Shown here piece by piece: positions 17,870-26,488 of a stretch of DNA of 64,000 bases. The stretch is from the NCBI GenBank assembly GCA_036652035.1, contig JAVVWR010000003.1:27371-91370 (forward strand). Direction: 5' to 3'. Under the pieces are notes generated by a model. It was not told the origin of the DNA and did no database searches. It saw only the letters and a program-made list of their open reading frames with translations. Source of the DNA: JAEZVV01 sp036652035 (GTDB lineage: Bacteria > Pseudomonadota > Gammaproteobacteria > Burkholderiales > Burkholderiaceae_F). The first letter of the stretch is position 1. Each line of letters opens with the position of its first letter. A program made the translations under genes and the position numbers.

Positions 17870-18949
17870 TCAGTCGAAGACCGGGGTTTCGACGCCCAGC
17901 ACCTTGTGCAGCTTGGGACTGGTGGTGGTGTACTGCAGGTGGATCTTCTTCTGCGGGAAGACGATCTCGCCCGCGGCGAAGGCGGCCAGCGCCGCTTCGT
18001 GAAAGCCCGAGAGGATCAGCTTCTTCTTGCCGGGGTAGGTGTTGATGTCGCCCACGGCAAAGATGCCGCGCTCGCTGGTCTCGAACTTTTCGGTGTCGAC
18101 CACGAGCTGCTTGCGTTCGATCTGCAGGCCCCACTCAGCGATCGGGCCGAGCTTCGGGCTCAGGCCGAAGAAGACCAGCAGGTGGTCGAGCGGCATGCGG
18201 CGGGTCACGCCGTCACCGCCGGTGACGCGCACCTCGGCGAGCTGACCGTCCTTTTCCTCGAAGCCCGAGATCTGGCCGACCTGGAACTGCATCTCGTACT
18301 GATCGCACAGCTCGCGCATCTTGGCGACCGAGGCGGGCGCGGCGCGGAAACCGTCGCGCCGGTGCAGCAGCACCACGCTCTCGGCGCGGCCCACGAAGTT
18401 GAGCGCCCAGTCGAGCGCGCTGTCGCCGCCGCCGCAGATCACCAGGTTCTTGCCATCGAACAGGCTGGGGTCCTTGACGCGGTAGTGCAGCTGGCTGTTC
18501 TCGAACTTCTCGATCTCGGGAACCTTGAGCGTGCGCGCCTGGAAGCTGCCCACACCGGCGGCGATGAACACGGTCTTGGTGATGAATTCGGTACCGGCGC
18601 TGGTGGCGACGAAGAAGCGGCCGTCGGCGCGGCGCTCGACCTGGGTGACTTCCTGGCCGAGGTGGAAGGTCGCGCCGAAGGGCTCGATCTGCTTCAACAG
18701 GTTGTCGGTCAGTTCGCGGCCGGTGCACACCGGCACGGCGGGAATGTCGTAGATCGGCTTGTCGGGGTAGAGCTCGATGCACTGGCCGCCCACGCCCACG
18801 AGCGAGTCGATCACATGCGCCTTGATCTCGAGCAGGCCGAGCTCGAACACCTGGAACAGCCCCACGGGGCCGGCGCCGACGATCACGGCATCGGTTTCGA
18901 TCGGGCCGCCAGCGGCGGGAGCGACGGGGTTCTGTTCGGCTGCGTTCAT
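17870..18949 (-). CDS. Ferredoxin-NADP reductase, thioredoxin-reductase-like type
   Basis: This 359-residue FAD/NAD(P)-binding protein has GAGPVGLFQVFELG at the N-terminus, VGGQCIELYPDKPIYDIPAVP, the NADP-binding GGGDSALDWALNF and the C-terminal FAVGDINTYPGKKKLILSGFHEAA. The lack of a CxxC redox pair in the second domain separates it from true thioredoxin reductases and matches the homodimeric FNR of Bacillus and Chlorobium type. It should pass electrons between NADPH and ferredoxin or flavodoxin. I chose the Met at 18949 since it precedes the conserved part by a normal length; a Met 23 codons upstream is less likely. It ends at a strong terminator. Confidence 0.92.
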   Translation of the reverse strand: MNAAEQNPVAPAAGGPIETDAVIVGAGPVGLFQVFELGLLEIKAHVIDSLVGVGGQCIELYPDKPIYDIPAVPVCTGRELTDNLLKQIEPFGATFHLGQEVTQVERRADGRFFVATSAGTEFITKTVFIAAGVGSFQARTLKVPEIEKFENSQLHYRVKDPSLFDGKNLVICGGGDSALDWALNFVGRAESVVLLHRRDGFRAAPASVAKMRELCDQYEMQFQVGQISGFEEKDGQLAEVRVTGGDGVTRRMPLDHLLVFFGLSPKLGPIAEWGLQIERKQLVVDTEKFETSERGIFAVGDINTYPGKKKLILSGFHEAALAAFAAGEIVFPQKKIHLQYTTTSPKLHKVLGVETPVFD

Positions 18950-19084
18950 CTTCGGGTCGGGCCGGGCGCGGCAAGAGCGTCCGGCAAAATCTGCGGGGCC
19001 ACTATTGTTGCATTGCACCGGCCCTCGTTACTACCCGGACTTGCTTGATGGCGAGCAAGGGAAATCCCGGTTTGATGCTGGGGA

Positions 19085-20647
19085 TCAGGGCCGTGCCGGC
19101 GTGGGTTCGGGCGGGCGTTGGTTGGGTTCGGTGGGCTTGGTGTTGCCCATCAGCTCGTCGTGTTCGCGTCGCACTTCTTCTCGCAGAAAGCGCAGGCGCG
19201 CGTCGATTTCGCTCATGGTGAAGAAGTCGCCGTCGTTGGCGCGGCGGGCTTGCTCGAACTGCTGAACCGCCGGCACCTTGGCTCCCATTAATGCGTACAT
19301 CTCGCCCACCGCCTGATGGTGCAGGCTTTGCTTGCCCAGGCCGGCGTAGGCGCGGCCAAGCAGGCCGTGGAAGTTCGGGTCGGTGCGGGCGATCGCCTGC
19401 TGGTCGCGCAGGTAATCGACCACCGGTTGATGCAGGCCGGCGTCGTGCAGCATGTCAACGTAGGCGCGTGCCGTCATGGTCGAGAGCGGGAAGCGGTTGG
19501 CGGCCTCGAGCGCCAGGCGCAGCGCTTCCTGTTTGTCGGCCGGGGTCTTGGCCGCGGCGTAGCGGGTTTCGGCCACCAGCTTGTCGAGCATGGCCGAGGG
19601 TTCGGTGGTGAGCTTGCGGGCCGCAGCGGCTTCGTCGGCGGCGAGCGTGGTTTGGCCGAGCTTGAGCGCCGCTACTGCGGCGCCGTAATGCGCGGCAGCA
19701 GGCAGGGTGGTGGTGCGGTTCTTGAGCTGGCCCTGGAAATACTCGAGCTGCTCACGCCAGCCTTGATGCGAGGTTTCTTGCAGCACGCGCAGCCGTGCCT
19801 GAACCAGCCGGAAATCGAGGCTGTCGGCGCGCTGGCGAACGGGGATGCCGCGGGTGCGGTTCTGGATGTCCGAGATCCGCTCGACCGTCAGCGGGTGGGT
19901 GCGCAGGTAGGCGGGCGCGGCGCTCTCGTAGATGCGAGTGCCTTGCTGCAGGCGGGTAAAGAAGCTCTCCATCCCGCGCACATCGTAGCCGGCGTCCTGC
20001 AGGGTCAAGAAGCCGACGCGGTCGGCCTCGCGCTCGGCTTCGCGCGAGAAATTGAGCTGCTGCTGGATCGCCGCGGCCTGGCCGCCAAAGATGGCCGCTT
20101 GCGCCAGGTCGCCGTTCGACGAGCCGCCGGCGCGGGCGGCAAGGATCGCCAGCAGCAGGCTGCCGATGGCGATCGCCGTGCTGTCCTTTTGCCGCTCGAT
20201 CATGCGCGCGATGTGGCGCTGGGTGACGTGGCCGATTTCGTGGCCGATCACGCTCGCCAGTTCGCTTTCGCTTTGCGCGGAGATCACCAGACCGGAATGC
20301 ACGCCGATGAATCCGCCCGGCAGAGCGAAGGCGTTCAACATCGAGTCGCGGATCGGGAAGAAAACGAAGTCGAGCGCGCGCGAGGGGCTGACTGCCACCA
20401 GCCGGTAACCGAGCTTGTTGAGGTACTCGACCGTCTCGGGGTCGGGCAGGTAGCTCGAGTCGCGCCGCACCTCGAGCATGATCTGCTCGCCCAGCTTGCG
20501 TTCCATGGTCGAGGAAAGCTCGGCGCCGGCGACTTCGCCCAGCGAAGGCAGGTTGATCGCACTGGCCTGCGCCAGCGCGGGCGGCGCCGCGGGCACGGTC
20601 AGAAGAGAGGCCGCCAGCAAGGCGGGAAGCGCACGGAGTCGGATCAC
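19085..20647 (-). CDS. bepA: Periplasmic M48 zinc metalloprotease with TPR region, BepA-like
   Basis: BepA-type proteases degrade or help fold stalled outer-membrane proteins such as LptD and BamA clients. The 520-residue protein starts with a Sec signal peptide (about 1-27, ending PPALAQA), then LPDPETVEYLNKLG, FALPGGFIGVHSGLV, the active site HEIGHVTQRH and the third ligand region EREADRVGFLTLQDAGYD, followed by helical TPR-like repeats to the C-terminus. There is no ATG at the right place; the GTG at 20647 gives a proper signal peptide. A TATCAT -10 candidate lies on the minus strand at 20685-20690. It is divergent from moaC. Confidence 0.92.
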   Translation of the reverse strand: MIRLRALPALLAASLLTVPAAPPALAQASAINLPSLGEVAGAELSSTMERKLGEQIMLEVRRDSSYLPDPETVEYLNKLGYRLVAVSPSRALDFVFFPIRDSMLNAFALPGGFIGVHSGLVISAQSESELASVIGHEIGHVTQRHIARMIERQKDSTAIAIGSLLLAILAARAGGSSNGDLAQAAIFGGQAAAIQQQLNFSREAEREADRVGFLTLQDAGYDVRGMESFFTRLQQGTRIYESAAPAYLRTHPLTVERISDIQNRTRGIPVRQRADSLDFRLVQARLRVLQETSHQGWREQLEYFQGQLKNRTTTLPAAAHYGAAVAALKLGQTTLAADEAAAARKLTTEPSAMLDKLVAETRYAAAKTPADKQEALRLALEAANRFPLSTMTARAYVDMLHDAGLHQPVVDYLRDQQAIARTDPNFHGLLGRAYAGLGKQSLHHQAVGEMYALMGAKVPAVQQFEQARRANDGDFFTMSEIDARLRFLREEVRREHDELMGNTKPTEPNQRPPEPTPARP

Positions 20648-20790
20648 GGGCAAGCCCCGAGACGGGGAGAGCGGAGGCGTTTGTATGATAGCTGCGCACT
20701 TCGGTGCCCGCCGCCGCGCGTTGACACCCGCGGGCATCCCGGCAGGGATACCGGCCCATGACATTCCTTCACTTTGCACACTGCACATCC

Positions 20791-21267
20791 ATGAGCGAAC
20801 TCACTCATTTCGACTCCACCGGCCAGGCGCACATGGTGGACGTTGGCGCCAAGGCCGAAACCCATCGCGTCGCCGTGGCCGCGGGCCGCATCACCATGCT
20901 TGCCGCCACCTTCGAGCGGGTCCAGGGCGGCTCGGCCAAGAAGGGCGATGTGATCGGCATCGCGCGCGTGGCGGCGATCATGGCCGCCAAGCGCACCGCC
21001 GACCTGATTCCGCTGTGTCACCCGATTCCGCTGACCCGGGTGGCGGTCGAGTTCGTTCTCGATGCCGCCAACCATGCGGTCGAATGCATCGCCACCTGCG
21101 AGACCCATGGCCAGACCGGGGTCGAGATGGAAGCGTTGACCGCGGTCCAGATCGGCCTGCTGACGATTTACGACATGTGCAAGGCGGTCGATCGCGGCAT
21201 GGTGATCGAAGCGGTCCGGGTGCTCGAAAAGCACGGCGGCAAGAGCGGCGACTGGGTCGCCGCCTGA
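20791..21267 (+). CDS. moaC: Cyclic pyranopterin monophosphate synthase
   Basis: MoaC forms cyclic pyranopterin monophosphate in the first stage of molybdenum cofactor synthesis. The 158-residue protein contains MVDVGAKAETHRVAVA, AAKRTADLIPLCHPIPL (active-site region), CIATCETHGQTGVEMEAL and TIYDMCKAVDRGMVI. I chose the third possible start (20791, MSELTHFD) because homologues begin with this sequence; the ATG 11 codons upstream gives an unrelated extension. A perfect TTGACA at 20722 may be part of its promoter, though no good -10 follows. No other moa gene is nearby. Confidence 0.96.
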   Translation: MSELTHFDSTGQAHMVDVGAKAETHRVAVAAGRITMLAATFERVQGGSAKKGDVIGIARVAAIMAAKRTADLIPLCHPIPLTRVAVEFVLDAANHAVECIATCETHGQTGVEMEALTAVQIGLLTIYDMCKAVDRGMVIEAVRVLEKHGGKSGDWVAA

Positions 21268-21286
21268 GCCTGGCCGTCGCTTTTCG

Positions 21287-22135
21287 TTAGCGGATTCCAG
21301 CGCGCAGAAAGCCCTGGACGAACTGGCGCTGGAAGATCAGAAAGGCGATCAGCAGTGGCGCCGAGGCGATCAGCGTCGCGGCGTTGATGATCGCCCAGTC
21401 GATTCCCTGGTCGGTGCCGGAGAAGACCGCCAGTCCCACCGTCAGCGGCCGGGTATCGACGCTGTTGGAGACGATCAGCGGCCACAGGAAGTTGTTCCAG
21501 TGGTAGCTCACCGACACCAGCGCGTAGGCGATATAGATCGGGCGGGCGAGCGGAACGTAGACATGCCACAGCACGGCGAGCGAGCCGCAGCCCTCGATGC
21601 GGGCAGCCTCTTCCAGTTCGCGCGGAATGGTCTTGAAGGCCTGGCGCAAGAGGAAGATGCCGAAGGCCGACGCCATGTAGGGCAGCGCCATCGCGGTGAT
21701 GGTGTCGGTCAGGCCGAGCGCGTGCAGGCTGCGGTAGTTTTCGACGATCACGATGTCGGGCATCACCATCAGCTGCACCAGCACCAGAGCGAACAGCCAG
21801 TCGCGGCCGGGAAAGGCAAAGCGCGCAAAGCCGTAAGCGGCGAGCGTGCACAGCACCAGTTGGCCGATCAGGATCACGCTCACCAGCAGGAAGGTGTTGA
21901 GCAGGTAGCGCGGGAACGGCGCGGCCTCCCAGGCGGCGCGGAAGTTGTCGAAGGTGATGGGCGCGCTCAGATCCAGCCGCGCCGAGAACTCGGTCGGGTG
22001 GATCGCCGTCCACACCGCAAACAGCAGCGGCAACAGCCACAGCAGGCCGAGCAGCCAGGCGGCGGCGGTGTGGAGCGCGGCATCGACGTCGGTGGCCAAC
22101 GCCGTGCCGCGCAAGGTGAGGAGGTTCGTGCTCAT
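21287..22135 (-). CDS. ugpE: sn-Glycerol-3-phosphate ABC transporter, permease UgpE
   Basis: Inner-membrane permease of the binding-protein-dependent glycerol-3-phosphate and glycerophosphodiester importer. The 282-residue protein has six predicted membrane segments and the coupling-helix motif EEAARIEGCGSLAVLWHVYVPLARP (EAA loop). NTFLLVSVILIGQLVLCTLAAYGFARF and the YHWNNFLWPLIVSN region are typical of UgpE. Its ATG overlaps the ugpA stop by 4 bases. It is the last gene of ugpCBAE. Confidence 0.93.
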   Translation of the reverse strand: MSTNLLTLRGTALATDVDAALHTAAAWLLGLLWLLPLLFAVWTAIHPTEFSARLDLSAPITFDNFRAAWEAAPFPRYLLNTFLLVSVILIGQLVLCTLAAYGFARFAFPGRDWLFALVLVQLMVMPDIVIVENYRSLHALGLTDTITAMALPYMASAFGIFLLRQAFKTIPRELEEAARIEGCGSLAVLWHVYVPLARPIYIAYALVSVSYHWNNFLWPLIVSNSVDTRPLTVGLAVFSGTDQGIDWAIINAATLIASAPLLIAFLIFQRQFVQGFLRAGIR

Positions 22136-23046
22136 TGGTAATGGGTGCGGCGTTCGAGCCAGTTGAACTGCAGATAGGCGATCAGCGCCAGGATCGTGAG
22201 CAGGACGACAGTCAGTGCCGCGGCATAACTCGAATCCCAGAACTTGAATCCCACTTCGTAGATGTAATAGAGCAGCAGCATGCTGGCGTTGTCGGGGCCG
22301 CCGCGCGTCATCACCACCACGTGATCGACCAGGCGGAAGGCATTGATCACCGCGTTGATGACGACAAACAAGGTGGTCGGCATCAGCAAGGGGAAGGTGA
22401 CGCGCCAGAAGAACTGCCAGGGGCTGGCGCCTTCGAGCATGGCCGCCTCCTTGAATTCCGGCGTGATCTGCTGCAGGGCGGCGAGATAGAACAGCATGAA
22501 AAATCCCGCTTCCTTCCAGACCGCAACGACAGCAAGGGCGCCCAGCGCGGTGTCGGTCGAGCCCAGCCAGTTGCGGGCCGGAATGCCAAAGAGATCGAGC
22601 GCCTGATCGAGCAGTCCATAGCCCGGCGTATAGAAAAAGAGCCAGAGGTTGGCGACCGCAATCATCGGCAACAGGGTCGGCGTGAAATAGGCCAGCCGCA
22701 GCGCGGCGCGGCCAGCGATGCGCCGGTTGACCCACAGCGCCATCACGATCGACAAGGCGACCGCGGGCACTACCGTGAGCAGCGCATAAATGAGGTTGTT
22801 GCAGAGCGCGGTCCAGAACACCGGGTCATCGACCAGGGCGCGGTAGTTCACCAGCCCCACCCAGCGCGCCGGCCGATCGCCCCGCGGCGTCGAAAACAGG
22901 CTGTGCCAGAACGAGGCGGCGGCCGGGTAGTGCGTAAAGGCAACGAGCAAGACCACGGCAGGCAGCACCAGCAGCCAGCCGTGGATTGCCGTCACGCTGC
23001 GCCAGCGGCTGGGCCGCTGGCTGGGTGCAGGAGTGACGGCTGCCAT
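22132..23046 (-). CDS. ugpA: sn-Glycerol-3-phosphate ABC transporter, permease UgpA
   Basis: The second permease of the importer, 304 residues with six membrane segments, the N-terminal LVLPAVVLLVAFTHYPAAASFWHSLF and the EAA-loop region FKEAAMLEGASPWQFFWRVTFPLL. FVVINAVINAFRLVDHVVVMTRGGPDNAS matches UgpA. It shares one base with the ugpB stop and 4 bases with the ugpE start, so the permease pair is translationally coupled. Confidence 0.93.
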   Translation of the reverse strand: MAAVTPAPSQRPSRWRSVTAIHGWLLVLPAVVLLVAFTHYPAAASFWHSLFSTPRGDRPARWVGLVNYRALVDDPVFWTALCNNLIYALLTVVPAVALSIVMALWVNRRIAGRAALRLAYFTPTLLPMIAVANLWLFFYTPGYGLLDQALDLFGIPARNWLGSTDTALGALAVVAVWKEAGFFMLFYLAALQQITPEFKEAAMLEGASPWQFFWRVTFPLLMPTTLFVVINAVINAFRLVDHVVVMTRGGPDNASMLLLYYIYEVGFKFWDSSYAAALTVVLLTILALIAYLQFNWLERRTHYQ

Positions 23047-24341
23047 CAGCGATAGGCGCGCAGGATGCGCTCGGCTTCGCGTTGAGAGTCCTTGAGCGCC
23101 TGCGCCGGTGTTTTGGTGCCGGTGAGCGCCGCCTGCAGGCCGTCGTTAAGCGCCTTGGTGACGCGCTGGTTCTCGTGGGTCGACAGCTCGGCCACACCGA
23201 ACTGCAGCTGGTCGCGCGCCACCGTAGGCGCGGCAAAACCGGCCACGTACCGCTTCATCGCCGGCGTCTCCCAGGCGGCGGGCGAGACCGCCACATAACC
23301 CGTGGCGATCGACCATTCGGCCGCGCGCTCGGGGGTGGTCATCCACTGCACGAACTTCAAGGCGGCCTGGCGTTGCGCCGGGCTGGCCTTCTTGAAGATG
23401 TAGAAATTGCCGCCCCCGGTGGGCGAGCCCGGCTGCTTGTGCGCGGGCAATTGGGCCACGCCGAAATCGAACTTGGCGTTGGTGCGGATGTTGGTGAGAT
23501 TGCCGGTGGTGGTCCAGATGATCGCCGCCTTGCGCTCGAAGAAATCCTTGGGCGTGGTGCCCCACTCGACCACACCGGGCGGATGGATCGCGTGCTTGCG
23601 CGACAGATCAACCCAGTACTGCAGGGCTTCGATCGCGGCCGGATGGTCAAAGGCCGTGCGGTTGCCCTCGGCATTCATCAGCTCGATGCCGGCGGGCGTG
23701 GTAAAGCCCTGGAACAGCCAGTAAGGAAAGCCTGACGAAGGCACTTGAACACCCCAGGTCGTGACCCGGCCGTTCGCATCGCGCTGGGTCAGGCGCTCGC
23801 CCATCGCCACCAGCTCGGTCCAGTTTTTCGGCGGCCGCTCGGGGTCGAGTCCGGCCTGGCGGAAGAGGTCCTTGTTCCAGTACATGACGATGGTCGAGCG
23901 CTGGAACGGGATGCCCCAGGTCTTGCCGCCGGTCTGGCTGTTTTTCATGAAGCCGGGGAAGAAGCCCGTCATCCAGGCGCGCTCGGCACCGGTCTTGGCG
24001 ATCTCGTCGAACGGGACGATCGCGCCCTCGTCGATCAAGGTGAACATGTCGGTCGAGAGGATCACCGCCACGTGCGGCGAATCGCCGCCCTTGTTGGCCG
24101 TCATCACCTTGGCGATGGTGTCCTGGTAGCTGCCGGAGTAGACCGGCTTGATCTTGATGCCGGGGTTCTCTTTCTCGAACAAGGCGGCCATCGCGTCGAT
24201 GGTCTTGGTCACCGGACCACCCACGGCCACCGGGTAATAGAAGCTCAGTTCGAGGGCCGCGGCGCTGGGGCCAATCAGGGCGCTGGCGCACAGGGCAAGG
24301 CTAAGCAGACGCCAGCGGGCGCGTCGGAAGTGGCGAATCAC
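23046..24341 (-). CDS. ugpB: sn-Glycerol-3-phosphate-binding periplasmic protein UgpB
   Basis: Periplasmic solute-binding protein (family 1) that delivers glycerol-3-phosphate or its diesters to UgpAE. The 431-residue protein has a Sec signal peptide (SLALCASALIGPSAAALEL), then LSFYYPVAVGGPVTKTIDAM, which is characteristic of UgpB, YQDTIAKVM, GIPFQRSTIVMYWNKDLF and GGGNFYIFKKAS. I chose the GTG at 24341 because AGGAGA sits 7 bases before it and because the signal peptide is then of normal length; the open frame continues upstream by 19 codons. It lies 40 bases after ugpC. Confidence 0.94.
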   Translation of the reverse strand: MIRHFRRARWRLLSLALCASALIGPSAAALELSFYYPVAVGGPVTKTIDAMAALFEKENPGIKIKPVYSGSYQDTIAKVMTANKGGDSPHVAVILSTDMFTLIDEGAIVPFDEIAKTGAERAWMTGFFPGFMKNSQTGGKTWGIPFQRSTIVMYWNKDLFRQAGLDPERPPKNWTELVAMGERLTQRDANGRVTTWGVQVPSSGFPYWLFQGFTTPAGIELMNAEGNRTAFDHPAAIEALQYWVDLSRKHAIHPPGVVEWGTTPKDFFERKAAIIWTTTGNLTNIRTNAKFDFGVAQLPAHKQPGSPTGGGNFYIFKKASPAQRQAALKFVQWMTTPERAAEWSIATGYVAVSPAAWETPAMKRYVAGFAAPTVARDQLQFGVAELSTHENQRVTKALNDGLQAALTGTKTPAQALKDSQREAERILRAYR

Positions 24342-24381
24342 GAGAAATCTCCTGCGAGAGAGGGGAATGGAGCGGGCGGCA

Positions 24382-25431
24382 TCAGGCCGCGGTATCAATC
24401 CGGCCGCCGTGATCGGAATCGAAGCGGTGTTGGTGCTGGCGCTGCCAGCGCAGGACCACGGCGTCGCCCTGGCGCACCGTGCTGCGGCCGGCGCTGCGCG
24501 CGGTGATGCGCGGACCGGCCGCGCCGATCGAGCAGATCACCATCGATTCGGCGCCGAGGTATTCGACCGATTCGACCCGGGCAGCGAGCGTGGCGCCGTC
24601 GTTGGCGGCGGCGCTCTGGCCCGGCTGGAGCCGGACATGCTCGGGACGCACGCCGATCAGCTGACCGGCGTGGTTCGCCGCTGCGGCCGACAGCGCGGCG
24701 GCCGGAAGAAGATTCATCGCCGGCGCGCCGAGAAAGCTGGCAACAAACGCGTTGGCGGGAGCGTCGTAGAGCTGCGCAGGGGTGCCGATCTGTTCGATCC
24801 GGCCCTGGCGCATCAGCACCACGCGGTCGGCCATGGTCATGGCCTCGGTCTGGTCATGGGTGACGTAGACCATGGTCATGCCCAACCGCTGCTGCAGGGC
24901 ACGGATCTCGGTGCGCATCTGCTGGCGCAACTGGGCGTCGAGGTTGGAGAGCGGCTCGTCCATCAGGCAGACCGGCGCCTGCGCCACGATCGCGCGGCCC
25001 AGCGCGATCCGTTGGCGCTGGCCGCCGGAGAGCGCGGCCGGCTTGCGGTCGAGCAGAGGGGACAGACCCAGCAGCTCGGCCGCCTCGCCCAGCCGCCGCT
25101 TGCGCTCGGCCGCGGCGACCCGCCGCACCGACAGGCCGAACTCGATGTTCTGGGCCACCGTCAGGTGGGGAAACAAGGCATAGGACTGGAACACCATCGA
25201 GATGCCACGCTGCGCCGGCGGGGTGTGGGTGACATCGCGTGCGCCGATGTGGATCTCTCCGCTGTCAGCGGTTTCCAGTCCGGCGATCAGGCGCAAGGTG
25301 GTCGACTTGCCGCAACCCGAGGGGCCGAGCAGGGCGAGCAATTCACCCGACTCGGCGCTCAGGCTGACGTCGTTGACGGCGCGGGCGGCGTTCCAGCTTT
25401 TGCAGACATGATTCAGGGCAATCTGGCTCAT
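24382..25431 (-). CDS. ugpC: sn-Glycerol-3-phosphate ABC transporter ATPase UgpC
   Basis: ATPase of the CUT1/MalK type that powers the Ugp importer. The 349-residue protein has Walker A GPSGCGKST (about 37-45), Q-loop VFQSYALFPHLTV, signature LSGGQRQR, Walker B VCLMDEPLSNLD, switch His in VTHDQTEAM, and a C-terminal TOBE/regulatory domain with IGVRPEHVRL. It is the first gene of ugpCBAE; the common order ugpBAEC is changed here, so the ATPase is the promoter-proximal gene. A candidate Pho box lies about 100 bases upstream. Confidence 0.94.
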   Translation of the reverse strand: MSQIALNHVCKSWNAARAVNDVSLSAESGELLALLGPSGCGKSTTLRLIAGLETADSGEIHIGARDVTHTPPAQRGISMVFQSYALFPHLTVAQNIEFGLSVRRVAAAERKRRLGEAAELLGLSPLLDRKPAALSGGQRQRIALGRAIVAQAPVCLMDEPLSNLDAQLRQQMRTEIRALQQRLGMTMVYVTHDQTEAMTMADRVVLMRQGRIEQIGTPAQLYDAPANAFVASFLGAPAMNLLPAAALSAAAANHAGQLIGVRPEHVRLQPGQSAAANDGATLAARVESVEYLGAESMVICSIGAAGPRITARSAGRSTVRQGDAVVLRWQRQHQHRFDSDHGGRIDTAA

Positions 25432-25527
25432 CGAAATTCCGGTTGCGATCGATCTCGAAGGCAGGGCCGGGTTGCCCTGCCGCTGGCGTCGGGGGCGGGC
25501 CAGCGGCACGCAATCTAAAGCGCGCGG

Positions 25528-25567
25528 ATGACAAAACAGTGCGATTGGCATGACCGCCGGATGACAT
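25528..25567 (-). promoter_or_regulatory. Candidate PhoB box of the ugpCBAE operon
   Basis: Read on the minus strand, 7-base units with an 11-base period occur as ATGTCAT, CGGTCAT, ATCGCAC and TTGTCAT, each 4 bases apart. Three of four fit the PhoB half-site CTGTCAT. Ten bases after the last unit is TAGATT, a fair -10, as in PhoB-activated promoters where the box replaces the -35. The ugpC start is about 97 bases downstream. Confidence 0.65.
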
Positions 25568-25678
25568 CTGATACCGGTCAAAACGCCGCTTTCGGCCGCG
25601 GCCAAAAGCGCGCCCGCGGGGCGCGACGAGGACGAATTCCGCGCTCTACTACGGCTTTCGATCGCCACTGGAAAGCCG

Positions 25679-26488
25679 ATGTCCGAGCCCACGCACCTGG
25701 TCCAGATTTCCGATCCGCATATCACTCGGCGCGGCACGCGCCTGCTCGGCCGGGTCGATACCGGCGCCGCCTTGCAGCGGGCGGTGACACGCATCACCCG
25801 CCTGCCGTTGGCGCTCACTGCGGTGGTCGTGACGGGAGATCTGAGCGCCGCCGGCGAGGCCGAGGAATACGCCGAGCTGCGCCGCCTGCTCGAACCCTTA
25901 CGGGTGCCGGTTCATTTGCTCGCCGGCAACCACGATGACCGCGCCCGGCTGCGGGCCGCTTTCCCCGTGGCCGGCGCCGTCACTGGCACGGGGCCGCGGC
26001 ATTACGCGGTGGCGGTGGGGGATCTGCGCCTGATCGCGCTGGATACGTCGATGGCCGGTCGGCCCGACGGCGAACTCGGCCCAGCGCAGCTGCAGTGGCT
26101 CGATGCGGAGCTGGGCCGCCATGCCGACCGCCCGACCGTGATCGCGATGCACCACCCGCCCTTCGATGGCGGGATGGCGGCGATGGACGCCATGGGGCTG
26201 GGCGCGGGCCGCACCGAGCTGGAAGCGATCGTGCGCCGCCACCCCCAGGTCGAGCGTGTGATCTGCGGTCACCTGCACCGACCGATCGTGCGGCGATTTG
26301 GCCGTACCGTGGCGCAGACCGCACCGGCCATGGCGCACCAGATGGAATTGCAGTTCGATCCGGCGCAGCCCTTGGGTTTTGTGATGGAGCCGCCCGCCTT
26401 GCTGATCCATCGCTGGACCGCGGCGGCAGGGCTCGTCAGCCACAGTCTGCCGATCGAGGCGGCGCCCGGGCCTTATCCCTTTGACTGA
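25679..26488 (+). CDS. GpdQ-like metallophosphoesterase (probable glycerophosphodiesterase)
   Basis: This 269-residue binuclear metallophosphoesterase has all five family metal motifs: DPH in QISDPHITRRG, VVTGDLSAAGE, AGNHDDR, MHHPPFDGG and CGHLHRP. The order and the PHITRRG start are those of class III cyclic-nucleotide phosphodiesterases and GpdQ, which hydrolyses glycerophosphodiesters. It is transcribed divergently from ugpCBAE, an importer for those same diesters, which supports a GpdQ role over cAMP hydrolysis (CpdA). Its TGA directly abuts the stop of convergent menE. Confidence 0.8.
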   Translation: MSEPTHLVQISDPHITRRGTRLLGRVDTGAALQRAVTRITRLPLALTAVVVTGDLSAAGEAEEYAELRRLLEPLRVPVHLLAGNHDDRARLRAAFPVAGAVTGTGPRHYAVAVGDLRLIALDTSMAGRPDGELGPAQLQWLDAELGRHADRPTVIAMHHPPFDGGMAAMDAMGLGAGRTELEAIVRRHPQVERVICGHLHRPIVRRFGRTVAQTAPAMAHQMELQFDPAQPLGFVMEPPALLIHRWTAAAGLVSHSLPIEAAPGPYPFD

